Notes under the pieces: model-generated | The model's database searches: none | Told to the model about the DNA's origin: nothing | Seen by the model: only the letters and a program-made list of their open reading frames with translations | Translations under genes and position numbers: made by a program | From: a virus | Virus record (IMG/VR): IMGVR_UViG_3300047550_004651 | Location: 1 to 29,907 of that record | Direction: 5' to 3' (one strand) | DNA: 29,907 nt | Shown here: piece by piece, positions 22,696-29,907 of the stretch | How positions within the stretch are numbered: the stretch's first letter is position 1 | Layout of the letters: each line of letters starts with the position of its first letter

Positions 22696-23701
22696 AGAGG
22701 ATGTTAAGAAAAATTTTGGAACAGATATCATCTTGTCTGGTAATTCGATTGTTGATAAAGAATCTGTAATCATACCAGTTAGCCCATCATTAGACCTTGT
22801 ATTAAATGGAGGAATACCAGAAGGTAGTTTTGTAATTTTTACTGGACAACCTAAATGTGGTAAAACAACAACATCGCTAGACTTTGCTGCAACAGCACAA
22901 AAGCCTGAGTATCAGGGCGATCTTAAAAAACCTAGAATGGTATATTATCTGAATATTGAAGGAAGACTTAAGAAAAGAGATTTGGAAGGGATTCCTCATC
23001 TTGATCTTGAAAGATTCGATGTTATAGGATCACAACAAGGTAAGATTTTACACGCTGAAGAATATTTACAGATAGCAGAAAGAATTATTAATGAAGAACC
23101 AGGATCAATTCTAATCATAGACTCATATTCTGCATTATGCACAGAAGCAGAAATTACTTCTGGTATGGATAAGATGCAAAGAGCAGATGGTGCAAAGTTA
23201 CTAGCTAAATTTTGTAGAAAAGTTGCTAATGTTATTCCTGTTAATAAAAATATTGTTATTGGTATTACTCACTTGATGGGTAATCCTGGCTATGGTACTG
23301 TTGAATGGAAAGAAAAAAGTGGACAGGCTATTGCTTATCAAACAGATATCAAGCTTAAAGCTAAGTTTTTTAAGAAATGGAATTTAAGTGATGATAGCCC
23401 ACAAATAGGCCAAGAAGTTGAATGGGAAGTATTATGTTCGGCATTAGGGCCACCAGGAGGAACTATCAAAAGTTATCTAAGATACGGACAGGGTATTGAT
23501 AAGCATACTGAATTACTATCACTAAGCGTTGATCTTGGATTGATTGCCAAAGGCGGTGCATGGTATACTATATCTACAGTTGAGGAAAAACCAAAATTTC
23601 AGGGTATGGAAAAAACCAGACAGTATTTGCTGGAACATCCAGAGGTTTATCAAGACCTTTGGAAAAAGGTTCAAGAAACCATGGGATTAAAATGCAAGTA
23701 G
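22685..23701 (+). CDS. RecA/UvsX-like recombinase
   Basis: 338 residues. Walker A is GQPKCGKTT (54-62), the catalytic-glutamate region is NIEGRL (90-95), and Walker B is ILIIDSYSALC (142-152). GITHLMGNPG and LGPPGGTIKSYLRYG follow, in the order seen in RecA-fold ATPases of phages. It would form filaments on single-stranded DNA and drive homologous pairing in repair and recombination-dependent replication. It is shorter at the C-terminus than E. coli RecA (353), with a winged element around 295-320. It overlaps the next gene by 10 bases. Confidence 0.85.
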   Translation: MSVKEDVKKNFGTDIILSGNSIVDKESVIIPVSPSLDLVLNGGIPEGSFVIFTGQPKCGKTTTSLDFAATAQKPEYQGDLKKPRMVYYLNIEGRLKKRDLEGIPHLDLERFDVIGSQQGKILHAEEYLQIAERIINEEPGSILIIDSYSALCTEAEITSGMDKMQRADGAKLLAKFCRKVANVIPVNKNIVIGITHLMGNPGYGTVEWKEKSGQAIAYQTDIKLKAKFFKKWNLSDDSPQIGQEVEWEVLCSALGPPGGTIKSYLRYGQGIDKHTELLSLSVDLGLIAKGGAWYTISTVEEKPKFQGMEKTRQYLLEHPEVYQDLWKKVQETMGLKCK

Positions 23702-24093
23702 TAGACTTGGATGGAAATTCTTATAATTGGCAATTGACTGGAAATATAGCACATGGTTCAAATAATAAAAAGTCTTCTTTGCATCTTGGTGCTAGAAGAA
23801 TTATTCATGAAATATATCCAACACTACAGATTTTAGAAGAAGTACAAGTTGTTTTAAGAAAGAGTGAATATGTCTACATGGATTTTTATATTCCATTAAT
23901 TAAAAAATGTATAGAAGTACATGGTGAGCAACACTATAAGTTTAACAGATTTTATCATCATAACTTATTGGGTTTTGTAAAACACCAAAAAAGAGACAGA
24001 GAGAAAAAAGAATGGTGTGAACTTAATAATATAGAATATATTGAACTACCTTTTGATAAAGAAAATGATTGGAAGGAAATATTAAAATCATGA
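23692..24093 (+). CDS. PD-(D/E)XK/Vsr-like nuclease
   Basis: 133 residues from ATG 23692, chosen because it overlaps the RecA stop by only 10 bases; an in-frame ATG at 23659 would add 11 residues encoded inside RecA. The core reads YMDFYIPLIKKCIEVHGEQHY with candidate catalytic Asp64, Glu75, His77 and Gln80, followed by KRDREKKEWCELNNIEYIELP. This pattern is found in small phage endonuclease-like proteins related to Vsr or restriction folds. It may process recombination or replication intermediates. Activity is not proven. Confidence 0.7.
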   Translation: MQVVDLDGNSYNWQLTGNIAHGSNNKKSSLHLGARRIIHEIYPTLQILEEVQVVLRKSEYVYMDFYIPLIKKCIEVHGEQHYKFNRFYHHNLLGFVKHQKRDREKKEWCELNNIEYIELPFDKENDWKEILKS

Positions 24094-24578
24094 ATACCAA
24101 AGAACAAGTTAATGAATGGGATAAGGTATTAGATGAATATGAAAAAGGAATTGGCATAGGCCATTATGTAAGTAATCTCTTACCAGAAGATGAACTAAAT
24201 AATTACTTTAAAATGTCTAGAGACGAAATAGAAAAACTCACGCCAGATGATTGTGGTCAAATAGCTTACCGTCTTGGCCAATTCTCACTACATGTACAAA
24301 GAACATTAAATAGAGAATTAGCTAGAGTAAATTGGGCAGATGAAACGATTAAAGAAGTTATTGCTGATGAAATTAATACATATAAGGGCTATGGTTATGT
24401 AGAAAAGTCGTTACAGGCTATTAAACATAATGAGAAAGCATCTGCATTGAATAAGATTAAAAAGTATGCAAAACAAAGATCAGACAGATTACAATATATA
24501 GCCAATGGAATCAAGAACTTGTCAGATATAATGTTGTCAATTAGTAAAACAAAGGTGAAACATGGATCTAACTCCTGA
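24090..24578 (+). CDS. Conserved phage protein of unknown function
   Basis: 162 residues starting at ATG 24090, whose ATGA overlaps the nuclease stop. It is acidic and helical. VNEWDKVLDEYEKGIGIGHYVSNLLPE (near the N-terminus) and DCGQIAYRLGQFSLHVQRTLNRE are a pattern I associate with an unnamed phage replication-region family. The C-terminal part (about 115-162) is a basic helix. It overlaps the next gene by 17 bases. Confidence 0.65.
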   Translation: MNTKEQVNEWDKVLDEYEKGIGIGHYVSNLLPEDELNNYFKMSRDEIEKLTPDDCGQIAYRLGQFSLHVQRTLNRELARVNWADETIKEVIADEINTYKGYGYVEKSLQAIKHNEKASALNKIKKYAKQRSDRLQYIANGIKNLSDIMLSISKTKVKHGSNS

Positions 24579-24939
24579 ACAAATTCAACAAATGATAACG
24601 ATGCTACAAAGTATGTTGCCTAATTCTTCTACAAAGAATGAAGCACAAGAAGAGGAAGACACAGAGTTTGTGTCTACTATTAAAACCAAAAAAGTTAGTA
24701 GTGGTAAAAAAAGTAATTTTAAAAATAAATTCAATGATATGCCAGAAAAAAATATGCATAAAGAAGATATTCTAATAGATCAAAAACTAAATGTGAGTGG
24801 CCCAACACCTAGAAGAAAAAATAATTCTTTAACAGAAGCCCAATGTAGGGTGTGTGGTAAGAAAGAAGTAATCAGTGCTGGACTTATTATGGATAAGAGT
24901 CGATTTAAGTGTAATAATTGTTCTTCTGGAGCTGGCTGA
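24562..24939 (+). CDS. Zinc-ribbon protein, possible replication accessory
   Basis: 125 residues. The N-terminus (LTPEQIQQMITMLQSML) is a helix, the middle is disordered and charged, and the C-terminus has a four-cysteine zinc ribbon: CRVC (95-98) and CNNC (117-120). It is immediately upstream of the replicative helicase and shares the A of its TGA with the helicase ATG. It might load or regulate the helicase, or bind RNA polymerase. This is context-based inference. Confidence 0.6.
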   Translation: MDLTPEQIQQMITMLQSMLPNSSTKNEAQEEEDTEFVSTIKTKKVSSGKKSNFKNKFNDMPEKNMHKEDILIDQKLNVSGPTPRRKNNSLTEAQCRVCGKKEVISAGLIMDKSRFKCNNCSSGAG

Positions 24940-26396
24940 TGAAAATTTTACAAGATCCTGCTTCTGAAAGAGCAGTATTGGCTGGGATATGTGAATTTGG
25001 TGAAGATGCATATTTAGAAATAGCAGATATAGTATCAGAAACATCTTTTACAATAGATAGTAATGCTATTCTATATAAGTGCTTAAAGAGAATTTGTGAG
25101 AACGACCACAAGCCCAAGATAGATATAGCGTCTATACTATCTGTAGCACAAGAGTTGTCTGTTGATCACATCCTAACTAAAAAAGACGAACTAGCTCATT
25201 TAAAAGCTATTTTGGATTTTCCGGTTAATATAGACAATCTTAGAAAATTTGCTGGTAAAATTAGAAAGCTAGAAATAGCTCGTTTGTTATATAAACAGCT
25301 AGAGTCTGCTAAAAATAAAGTATTAGAAGTAAATGGTTCTGAATCTATTAATAGTATAATAGGTTTAGCTGAAGATACTATCTTTGACTTTACTTCGGTA
25401 TTGAATGATGTAGATAATAATGCTGCTTTAATTGGAGATCATCTAGAAGATTATATAGATTATTTATCTAAGAATCAGATAGACCAAGTGGGTATTTCTA
25501 CTGGTTTTCCAATATATGATAGTGCTATTGGTGGAGGTTTACGCAGAAGTACTGTAAATGTTATTGCAGCAAGGCCCAAAACTGGTAAAACACTATTGTC
25601 TGATAATATGGGTTTTCACATTGCTCATAATCTAAAAGTTCCTGTATTAAATATGGATACAGAAATGACAAAAGAAGATCACTTGCATAGAATATTAGCA
25701 ATGATGACAGAAGTAGAAATTAATCAGATCGAAACTGGTAAATTTGCTGATTCGGAAAATCAAAAAATAAAAATATTAAATGCTGCTAAAGAATTAGCTA
25801 ATACAAAATTATTTTATAAGTCTATTGCTGGTAAGCCATTTGAGGAACAATTATCATTGATGCGTAGATGGATTATTAAAGACGTAGGATTAAATGACGA
25901 TGGTACAGCAAAGGATTGCGTAATATTTTATGACTATCTAAAGTTAATGGATAGTGCTGGTATTTCTCAGGATATGAAAGAATACCAAGTACTAGGGTTT
26001 ATGATGACATCATTACATAATTTTGCTACCAAATATAAGGTGCCGATAGTAGCCTTTATTCAATTAAATAGAGATGGTATTAGTAAAGAAAGTACCGATA
26101 CCGCAAGTGGTTCAGATAGAATTATTTGGTTATGTAGTAACTTTACTATTTTTAAAAGAAAATCAGATGAAGAGATAGCAGAAGATGGACCTTCTAATGG
26201 CAATCGTAAATTAGTTCCACTAATCAGTAGACATGGTGGTGGATTAGACGATAATGATTATATCAATTGTCATATGAAGGGTTGGTGTGCAAAAATTACT
26301 GAAGGTAGAACAAGACTAGAATTATTGACTAACAAAAATGGTGGAATAAATGACTTCAATGTTGAAGACCAACAAGAATCAATCCCTTTCGTATGA
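24939..26396 (+). CDS. DnaB-like replicative DNA helicase
   Basis: 485 residues from ATG 24939, selected because GGAG lies 7 bases upstream; a TTG seven codons earlier is also open. The N-terminal domain opens ASERAVLAGICEF, typical of DnaB. The RecA-fold motor holds the Walker A variant ARPKTGKT (211-218), a NMDTEM motif with the catalytic Glu, VIFYDYLKLM as Walker B, and a glutamine-containing VAFIQLNRDG. It would unwind DNA 5' to 3' ahead of the phage polymerase. It overlaps the primase gene by 47 bases. Confidence 0.9.
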   Translation: MKILQDPASERAVLAGICEFGEDAYLEIADIVSETSFTIDSNAILYKCLKRICENDHKPKIDIASILSVAQELSVDHILTKKDELAHLKAILDFPVNIDNLRKFAGKIRKLEIARLLYKQLESAKNKVLEVNGSESINSIIGLAEDTIFDFTSVLNDVDNNAALIGDHLEDYIDYLSKNQIDQVGISTGFPIYDSAIGGGLRRSTVNVIAARPKTGKTLLSDNMGFHIAHNLKVPVLNMDTEMTKEDHLHRILAMMTEVEINQIETGKFADSENQKIKILNAAKELANTKLFYKSIAGKPFEEQLSLMRRWIIKDVGLNDDGTAKDCVIFYDYLKLMDSAGISQDMKEYQVLGFMMTSLHNFATKYKVPIVAFIQLNRDGISKESTDTASGSDRIIWLCSNFTIFKRKSDEEIAEDGPSNGNRKLVPLISRHGGGLDDNDYINCHMKGWCAKITEGRTRLELLTNKNGGINDFNVEDQQESIPFV

Positions 26397-27516
26397 TCAA
26401 CATCAATTAAAGTTGTTGTGTGATGCTACTTGTGATAAGATAGAAGATCTGTTAGATTATTTTGAAATCGAATATAAGCATAATAATCATTCAATGGTTA
26501 GTATGTGTTGTCCTATTCATAATGGAGATAATCCATCAGCAGTAAATATTTATCATGAGGGAGATAATTATAGAGGCAATTGGAAATGTAGAACACATGG
26601 ATGTGACAAAATTTTCCGTTCATCTATCATAGGTTTTATTCGTGGTATTCTTTCGAATAAAAAATATGGATGGATCAATGATGGTGATCAAACAGCAACT
26701 TTTGCTGAAGCGATAGAATTTGCTACCAAATTTGTTGGACAATCACTTAACGACTACAAAGTTGATAATGCTACAAAAGAAAAAAAACAATTTGCTCAGA
26801 TTATAGAAAAGGTAACACAAAAACCAGAAAAACTAAATCTACAAATTACACGCAATCAGGTTAAGGGTATTCTTAAAATTCCTGCTCAATACTATATAGA
26901 CAGAGGATACTCTACTAAGATACTTGAAAAATATGATATAGGATTATGTGATAGACCAAATAAAGAAATGAGCAATAGAGTAGTTGCTCCAATATATGAC
27001 GATAATAGAGAATTTGTTATAGGCTGTACCGGACGTAGTATATTTCCTAAATGTCCCAAATGTTCTTTATATCATAATGATACAGAATCTTGTCCTCAAG
27101 AATATCAATGGCAATATTCTAAATGGAAACATAGTTCTGGACTCAAAACACAAAATGTTTTATATAATATGTGGTTTGCTAAAGAACATATTAAACAAAC
27201 AAATACTGTTATTATAGTAGAAAGTCCTGGCAATGTTTGGCGATTAGAGGAAAATGGTATACATAATAGTGTGGCTATTTTTGGTACCACATTAAGCGAT
27301 AGGCAAAAAATTATTTTAGATAGTTCAGGAGCGATGAAGCTTATTATTATAATGGATAATGATGATGCTGGTGTTGAAGCCACAAAAAAGATTATAGATA
27401 AATGCAATAGAACATATCAAATTCATGTTCCTACCATATCCAAAAATGATATCGGAGAAATGAATAGCGATGAAATTAATTTAGAAATTAAAGCTTTTAT
27501 GGAGAAAATCAAATGA
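26350..27516 (+). CDS. DnaG-like DNA primase
   Basis: 388 residues. The CHC2-type zinc-binding domain is near the N-terminus: CCPIH (53-57) and CRTHGC (80-85), followed by a helical linker. The Toprim domain follows: TVIIVESPGN (about 285-294) carries the catalytic Glu, and IIMDNDDAG (about 331-339) the acidic metal-binding triad. A second cluster of cysteines (CPKCSLY...CPQ, about 236-250) inside the middle suggests an extra zinc site. ATG 26350 has GGTGGA upstream; ATG 26359 is possible. Makes RNA primers; it is paired with the overlapping helicase. Confidence 0.87.
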   Translation: MTSMLKTNKNQSLSYDQHQLKLLCDATCDKIEDLLDYFEIEYKHNNHSMVSMCCPIHNGDNPSAVNIYHEGDNYRGNWKCRTHGCDKIFRSSIIGFIRGILSNKKYGWINDGDQTATFAEAIEFATKFVGQSLNDYKVDNATKEKKQFAQIIEKVTQKPEKLNLQITRNQVKGILKIPAQYYIDRGYSTKILEKYDIGLCDRPNKEMSNRVVAPIYDDNREFVIGCTGRSIFPKCPKCSLYHNDTESCPQEYQWQYSKWKHSSGLKTQNVLYNMWFAKEHIKQTNTVIIVESPGNVWRLEENGIHNSVAIFGTTLSDRQKIILDSSGAMKLIIIMDNDDAGVEATKKIIDKCNRTYQIHVPTISKNDIGEMNSDEINLEIKAFMEKIK

Positions 27517-28109
27517 TCATAGCTTTTGCTGGACGAAAACAATCTGGTAAAACAACGTGTGCAGAATTTTTAGCTAATATATATGTTGGCTATTTGTTAG
27601 GCGAACCAAAAATATATAATTTTGCTGATCCATTAAAACAAGATATTTGTATGAATATATTAGGTCTAACATATGATCAATGTTATGGTTCAGATGAAAG
27701 TAAGAATGAGCACACTAAATGTTATTGGCCAGATACTCCAGAACCAATGACAGCAAGAGAAGTTATGCAATATGTGGGCACAGATATTTTTAGAAAACTA
27801 CAAAAAAATGTTTGGGCGGATGCTACTATTAATAAAATTGAGAAAGAAAAAACAAAATATAATCTGGCACTAATTGCTGATTGTAGATTTCCTAATGAAG
27901 TAGATGCTGTTAAAAATGCTGGTGGTATGGTTATTAAACTTACTAGAAATATTTATAATTCTAATCACGATAGTGAAACAGCTTTAGACTATAACAAATA
28001 TGATCATTCTAATTTTGATTTCGTAATTGATAATACTAATATTGGTATTGGAGAACAAAATAGACTACTATATAACTTTCTTAGCAGCAAAGGAATCCTA
28101 CCATTATAA
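27513..28109 (+). CDS. Deoxynucleoside monophosphate kinase
   Basis: 198 residues. P-loop GRKQSGKTT (7-15) near the start, NFADPLKQDI (about 41-50), MTAREVMQYVGTDIFRK (about 79-95) and DCRFPNEVDAVKNAGG are the signature layout of T4 gp1-type dNMP kinases. It phosphorylates dNMPs to dNDPs, complementing the deaminase and reductase. The ATGA start overlaps the primase stop. The C-terminus is complete and overlaps the likely start of the nuclease. Confidence 0.88.
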   Translation: MIIAFAGRKQSGKTTCAEFLANIYVGYLLGEPKIYNFADPLKQDICMNILGLTYDQCYGSDESKNEHTKCYWPDTPEPMTAREVMQYVGTDIFRKLQKNVWADATINKIEKEKTKYNLALIADCRFPNEVDAVKNAGGMVIKLTRNIYNSNHDSETALDYNKYDHSNFDFVIDNTNIGIGEQNRLLYNFLSSKGILPL

Positions 28110-29146
28110 TTACATATTTTAGAAGTTCATCGTATAACACACATTCAATGTGTGAGCAGCAATATTTTGTTGAATATAATCTTGGTATTAGATCGCCTTC
28201 AGGACTAAAAGCAGATAAGGGTACTATAGTACATAAAGTATTAGAAATATTAGCATTTATAAAACAAGCTCATCAAAATAAGACTTCTACTATCGATGAT
28301 GATATTGTTGGAAAAATTGATGTTAATAAATATAGTTTAGATAGTATTATACAAACTGTCTATGATTATTATTCATCAAATTTTAAGCACCACAACTGGA
28401 AAGATAAAGACTACAACGATTGCTATAACTGGGTATACAAAGCAATTAATTATCATAATGGGGCATTTGATCCTAGAAATAAAACTATAGTTTGTCCAGA
28501 ACAAAGATTTGATATAGAAATTGATAAACCATGGGCCTCATATAAATATGAACTACCCAATGAAACATTAGAGGGTAATTTAGCAATCAAAGGCACTATA
28601 GATCTTATAACAAAGGTTAATGATGATACATTAGAGATAGTTGACTGGAAAACAGGAAGAAGATTAGATTGGGCGACTGGCCAAGAAAAAACTCAGGAAA
28701 AACTAGAGAAAGATCCACAACTTAGAATATATCACTATGCTATACAAAAACTATATCCAAATATTAAACATGTTATTGTGACTATATTTTTTATTAATGA
28801 TGGTGGACCATTTTCTGTTTGTTTTGGAGAAAACGACTTAAAAGATACAGAAACAATGCTTAGAGATAAATTTGAATATATTAAAAAAACACAAAAGCCT
28901 AGATTAAATAAAACTTGGATGTGCAGTAAATTATGTCATTTTGGCAAAACAACTTTTGAAAATACGACTGTTTCAGCATTAAAAGAATATAGAGATAATC
29001 AATTAACTCCGGTTGGTCAATATATGACAAAATGTGAACAAATAAAACATGATATTGAAATTAAAGGTATGCCTCTGGTGCTTGACGAATATACTGTTCC
29101 AGGCTATACTGTAGGTAAGTACAAGGCACCAGGATCAATAGAATGA
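28103..29146 (+). CDS. RecB/Cas4-like PD-(D/E)XK exonuclease, likely non-AUG start
   Basis: About 347 residues if started at ATT 28103 (332 from the internal ATG 28148). The family's N-terminal motif is encoded upstream of ATG 28148: codons 28112-28147 read TYFRSSSYNTHS, running into MCEQQYFVEY. The frame opens at 28085 and holds no ATG, GTG or TTG before 28148; an AAAGGAA site (28089-28095) sits 7 bases before ATT 28103. Nuclease motifs are GTIVH, GTIDLIT and EIVDWKTG. Late cysteines (CSKLC and others) could hold a Cas4-like cluster. It probably acts in recombination or DNA processing. The stop overlaps the polymerase ATG. Confidence 0.8.
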   Translation: MIITYFRSSSYNTHSMCEQQYFVEYNLGIRSPSGLKADKGTIVHKVLEILAFIKQAHQNKTSTIDDDIVGKIDVNKYSLDSIIQTVYDYYSSNFKHHNWKDKDYNDCYNWVYKAINYHNGAFDPRNKTIVCPEQRFDIEIDKPWASYKYELPNETLEGNLAIKGTIDLITKVNDDTLEIVDWKTGRRLDWATGQEKTQEKLEKDPQLRIYHYAIQKLYPNIKHVIVTIFFINDGGPFSVCFGENDLKDTETMLRDKFEYIKKTQKPRLNKTWMCSKLCHFGKTTFENTTVSALKEYRDNQLTPVGQYMTKCEQIKHDIEIKGMPLVLDEYTVPGYTVGKYKAPGSIE

Positions 29147-29907
29147 ATTATATACCTCTTCACGTACACAGTCATTTTTCACTATTAGACGGATTGAGTA
29201 AACCGTCCAAAATTGCACAAAGATGTATTGATATAGAAGCTAAGGCATGTGCCTTAACAGATCATGGCAATATAGCTGGTTCTGTTCAGTTTTATAAAGA
29301 AATGAAAGCAAAAGGTATTAAGCCAATCTTAGGCTGTGAGATATATGTATGTAATGATGATCCTTCTATTAAAACTAAAGATAATTATAAACTAAGTCAT
29401 TTTTTGGTTTTAGCTAAAAATTATAATGGGTGGAGAAAACTAATATCGTTAGTCTCAGAGTCTAATAGAGAAGATTATTTTTATCGTAAGCCAAGATTAA
29501 GCATAGATAAATTGTCTGAATTTACTGGTGGTGATCTGATAGGAATTACTGGTCATCTTGGTTCAACACTAGCAAATAAGATAACACAAGATGATACTAT
29601 TAGTCCAGAATGGGAACAAAACGGATCTCAACATCTTAGTGAACTAATTAATATTTTTGGTAAAGATAATCTATTTTTAGAAGCTCAATTAATAGATAAA
29701 GAAAATTTACCAATACAGAAAAGTCTAACTGATTGTATCAGGCAAATATCTAAAAAATTTAATCTAAAGGTTATATCTACTCCAGATGCGCATTATTGTA
29801 CAAGAGAAGATGCTGACGATCAAAGAATATTATTATGTAATAATTTAAAAACCACATTATCTGCTATTAATGAAAAACTAGAAAATGACGATGATGTTGG
29901 TATGGGT
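29143..29907 (+). CDS. dnaE: DNA polymerase III alpha-type (DnaE-like) subunit, N-terminal part
   Basis: The first 255 residues, cut by the window end. The PHP domain begins at once: YIPLHVHSHFSLLDG (3-17), then LTDHGNIAGSVQFY and ILGCEIYV, the metal-binding His, Asp and Glu motifs of C-family polymerases. TPDAHYCTREDADD follows near 205-218. The catalytic palm lies beyond the window. ATGA overlap with the nuclease puts it in the same transcript. It would be the phage's own replicative polymerase. Confidence 0.92.
   Translation, partial: MNYIPLHVHSHFSLLDGLSKPSKIAQRCIDIEAKACALTDHGNIAGSVQFYKEMKAKGIKPILGCEIYVCNDDPSIKTKDNYKLSHFLVLAKNYNGWRKLISLVSESNREDYFYRKPRLSIDKLSEFTGGDLIGITGHLGSTLANKITQDDTISPEWEQNGSQHLSELINIFGKDNLFLEAQLIDKENLPIQKSLTDCIRQISKKFNLKVISTPDAHYCTREDADDQRILLCNNLKTTLSAINEKLENDDDVGMG

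Noticed and set aside
1-29907. tRNA genes, CRISPR arrays, integrase or insertion sequences
   Set aside because: Reading through, I saw no cloverleaf-like sequence in the gaps, no regularly spaced repeats and no recombinase motifs. All gaps are 110 bases or less. A tRNA scan would settle it.

Overview
The window looks like an internal piece of a large tailed double-stranded DNA bacteriophage (Caudoviricetes) genome. It is visibly AT-rich. Every supported gene lies on the + strand, and genes abut or overlap by a few bases, often as ATGA stop/start overlaps. Nucleotide-metabolism, replication, glycosyltransferase and small membrane-protein genes are mixed with many unrecognised ORFs. No rRNA, tRNA, CRISPR array, integrase or insertion sequence was seen. 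The host cannot be named from this sequence. Use of a cobalamin-dependent ribonucleotide reductase implies that adenosylcobalamin is available in the infected cell, and a consensus -35/-10 promoter implies a host with a standard housekeeping sigma factor.

Region by region. (1) 1-5461: tail end of an upstream gene, a macro-domain-like protein, small unknowns including a 25-codon gene, a GT2-type glycosyltransferase that lacks its first strand, a nucleoside 2-deoxyribosyltransferase-like protein, GMP reductase (guaC) and a GT4-type glycosyltransferase. (2) 5461-11424: conserved phage proteins of unknown role (one rich in cysteine), a sigma-70-like factor, several unknowns, a ClpP-like serine protease, a DeoC-like protein without the Schiff-base lysine and a third glycosyltransferase resembling GlcNAc transferases. 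(3) 11525-12177: a single Ala/Ser/Gly-rich gene followed by a clear intrinsic terminator. (4) 12191-15981: a compact cluster of ten small genes, most with a membrane segment, surrounding a papain-like cysteine peptidase. It is the best candidate here for an undescribed functional module (lysis, envelope remodelling or exclusion). (5) 15985-19886: a consensus promoter whose predicted transcription start falls on the ATG of dCMP deaminase, then a class II ribonucleotide reductase with a LAGLIDADG intein placed directly before the catalytic thiyl-radical cysteine. (6) 19909-29907: PhoH-like ATPase, HNH endonuclease, FmdB-like zinc ribbon, several unknowns, RecA-like recombinase, a PD-(D/E)XK-like nuclease, DnaB-like helicase, DnaG-like primase, dNMP kinase, a RecB/Cas4-like nuclease that appears to start at a non-AUG codon, and the PHP domain of a DnaE-type DNA polymerase that runs off the end.

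How the genes may work together. GMP reductase, dCMP deaminase, ribonucleotide reductase and dNMP kinase would reshape host nucleotide pools to feed a phage-encoded replisome (polymerase III alpha-type, helicase, primase) with its own recombinase and nucleases. The sigma factor would redirect host RNA polymerase to a later gene set. The glycosyltransferases could modify phage DNA, virion proteins or the host surface; the sequence does not say which.
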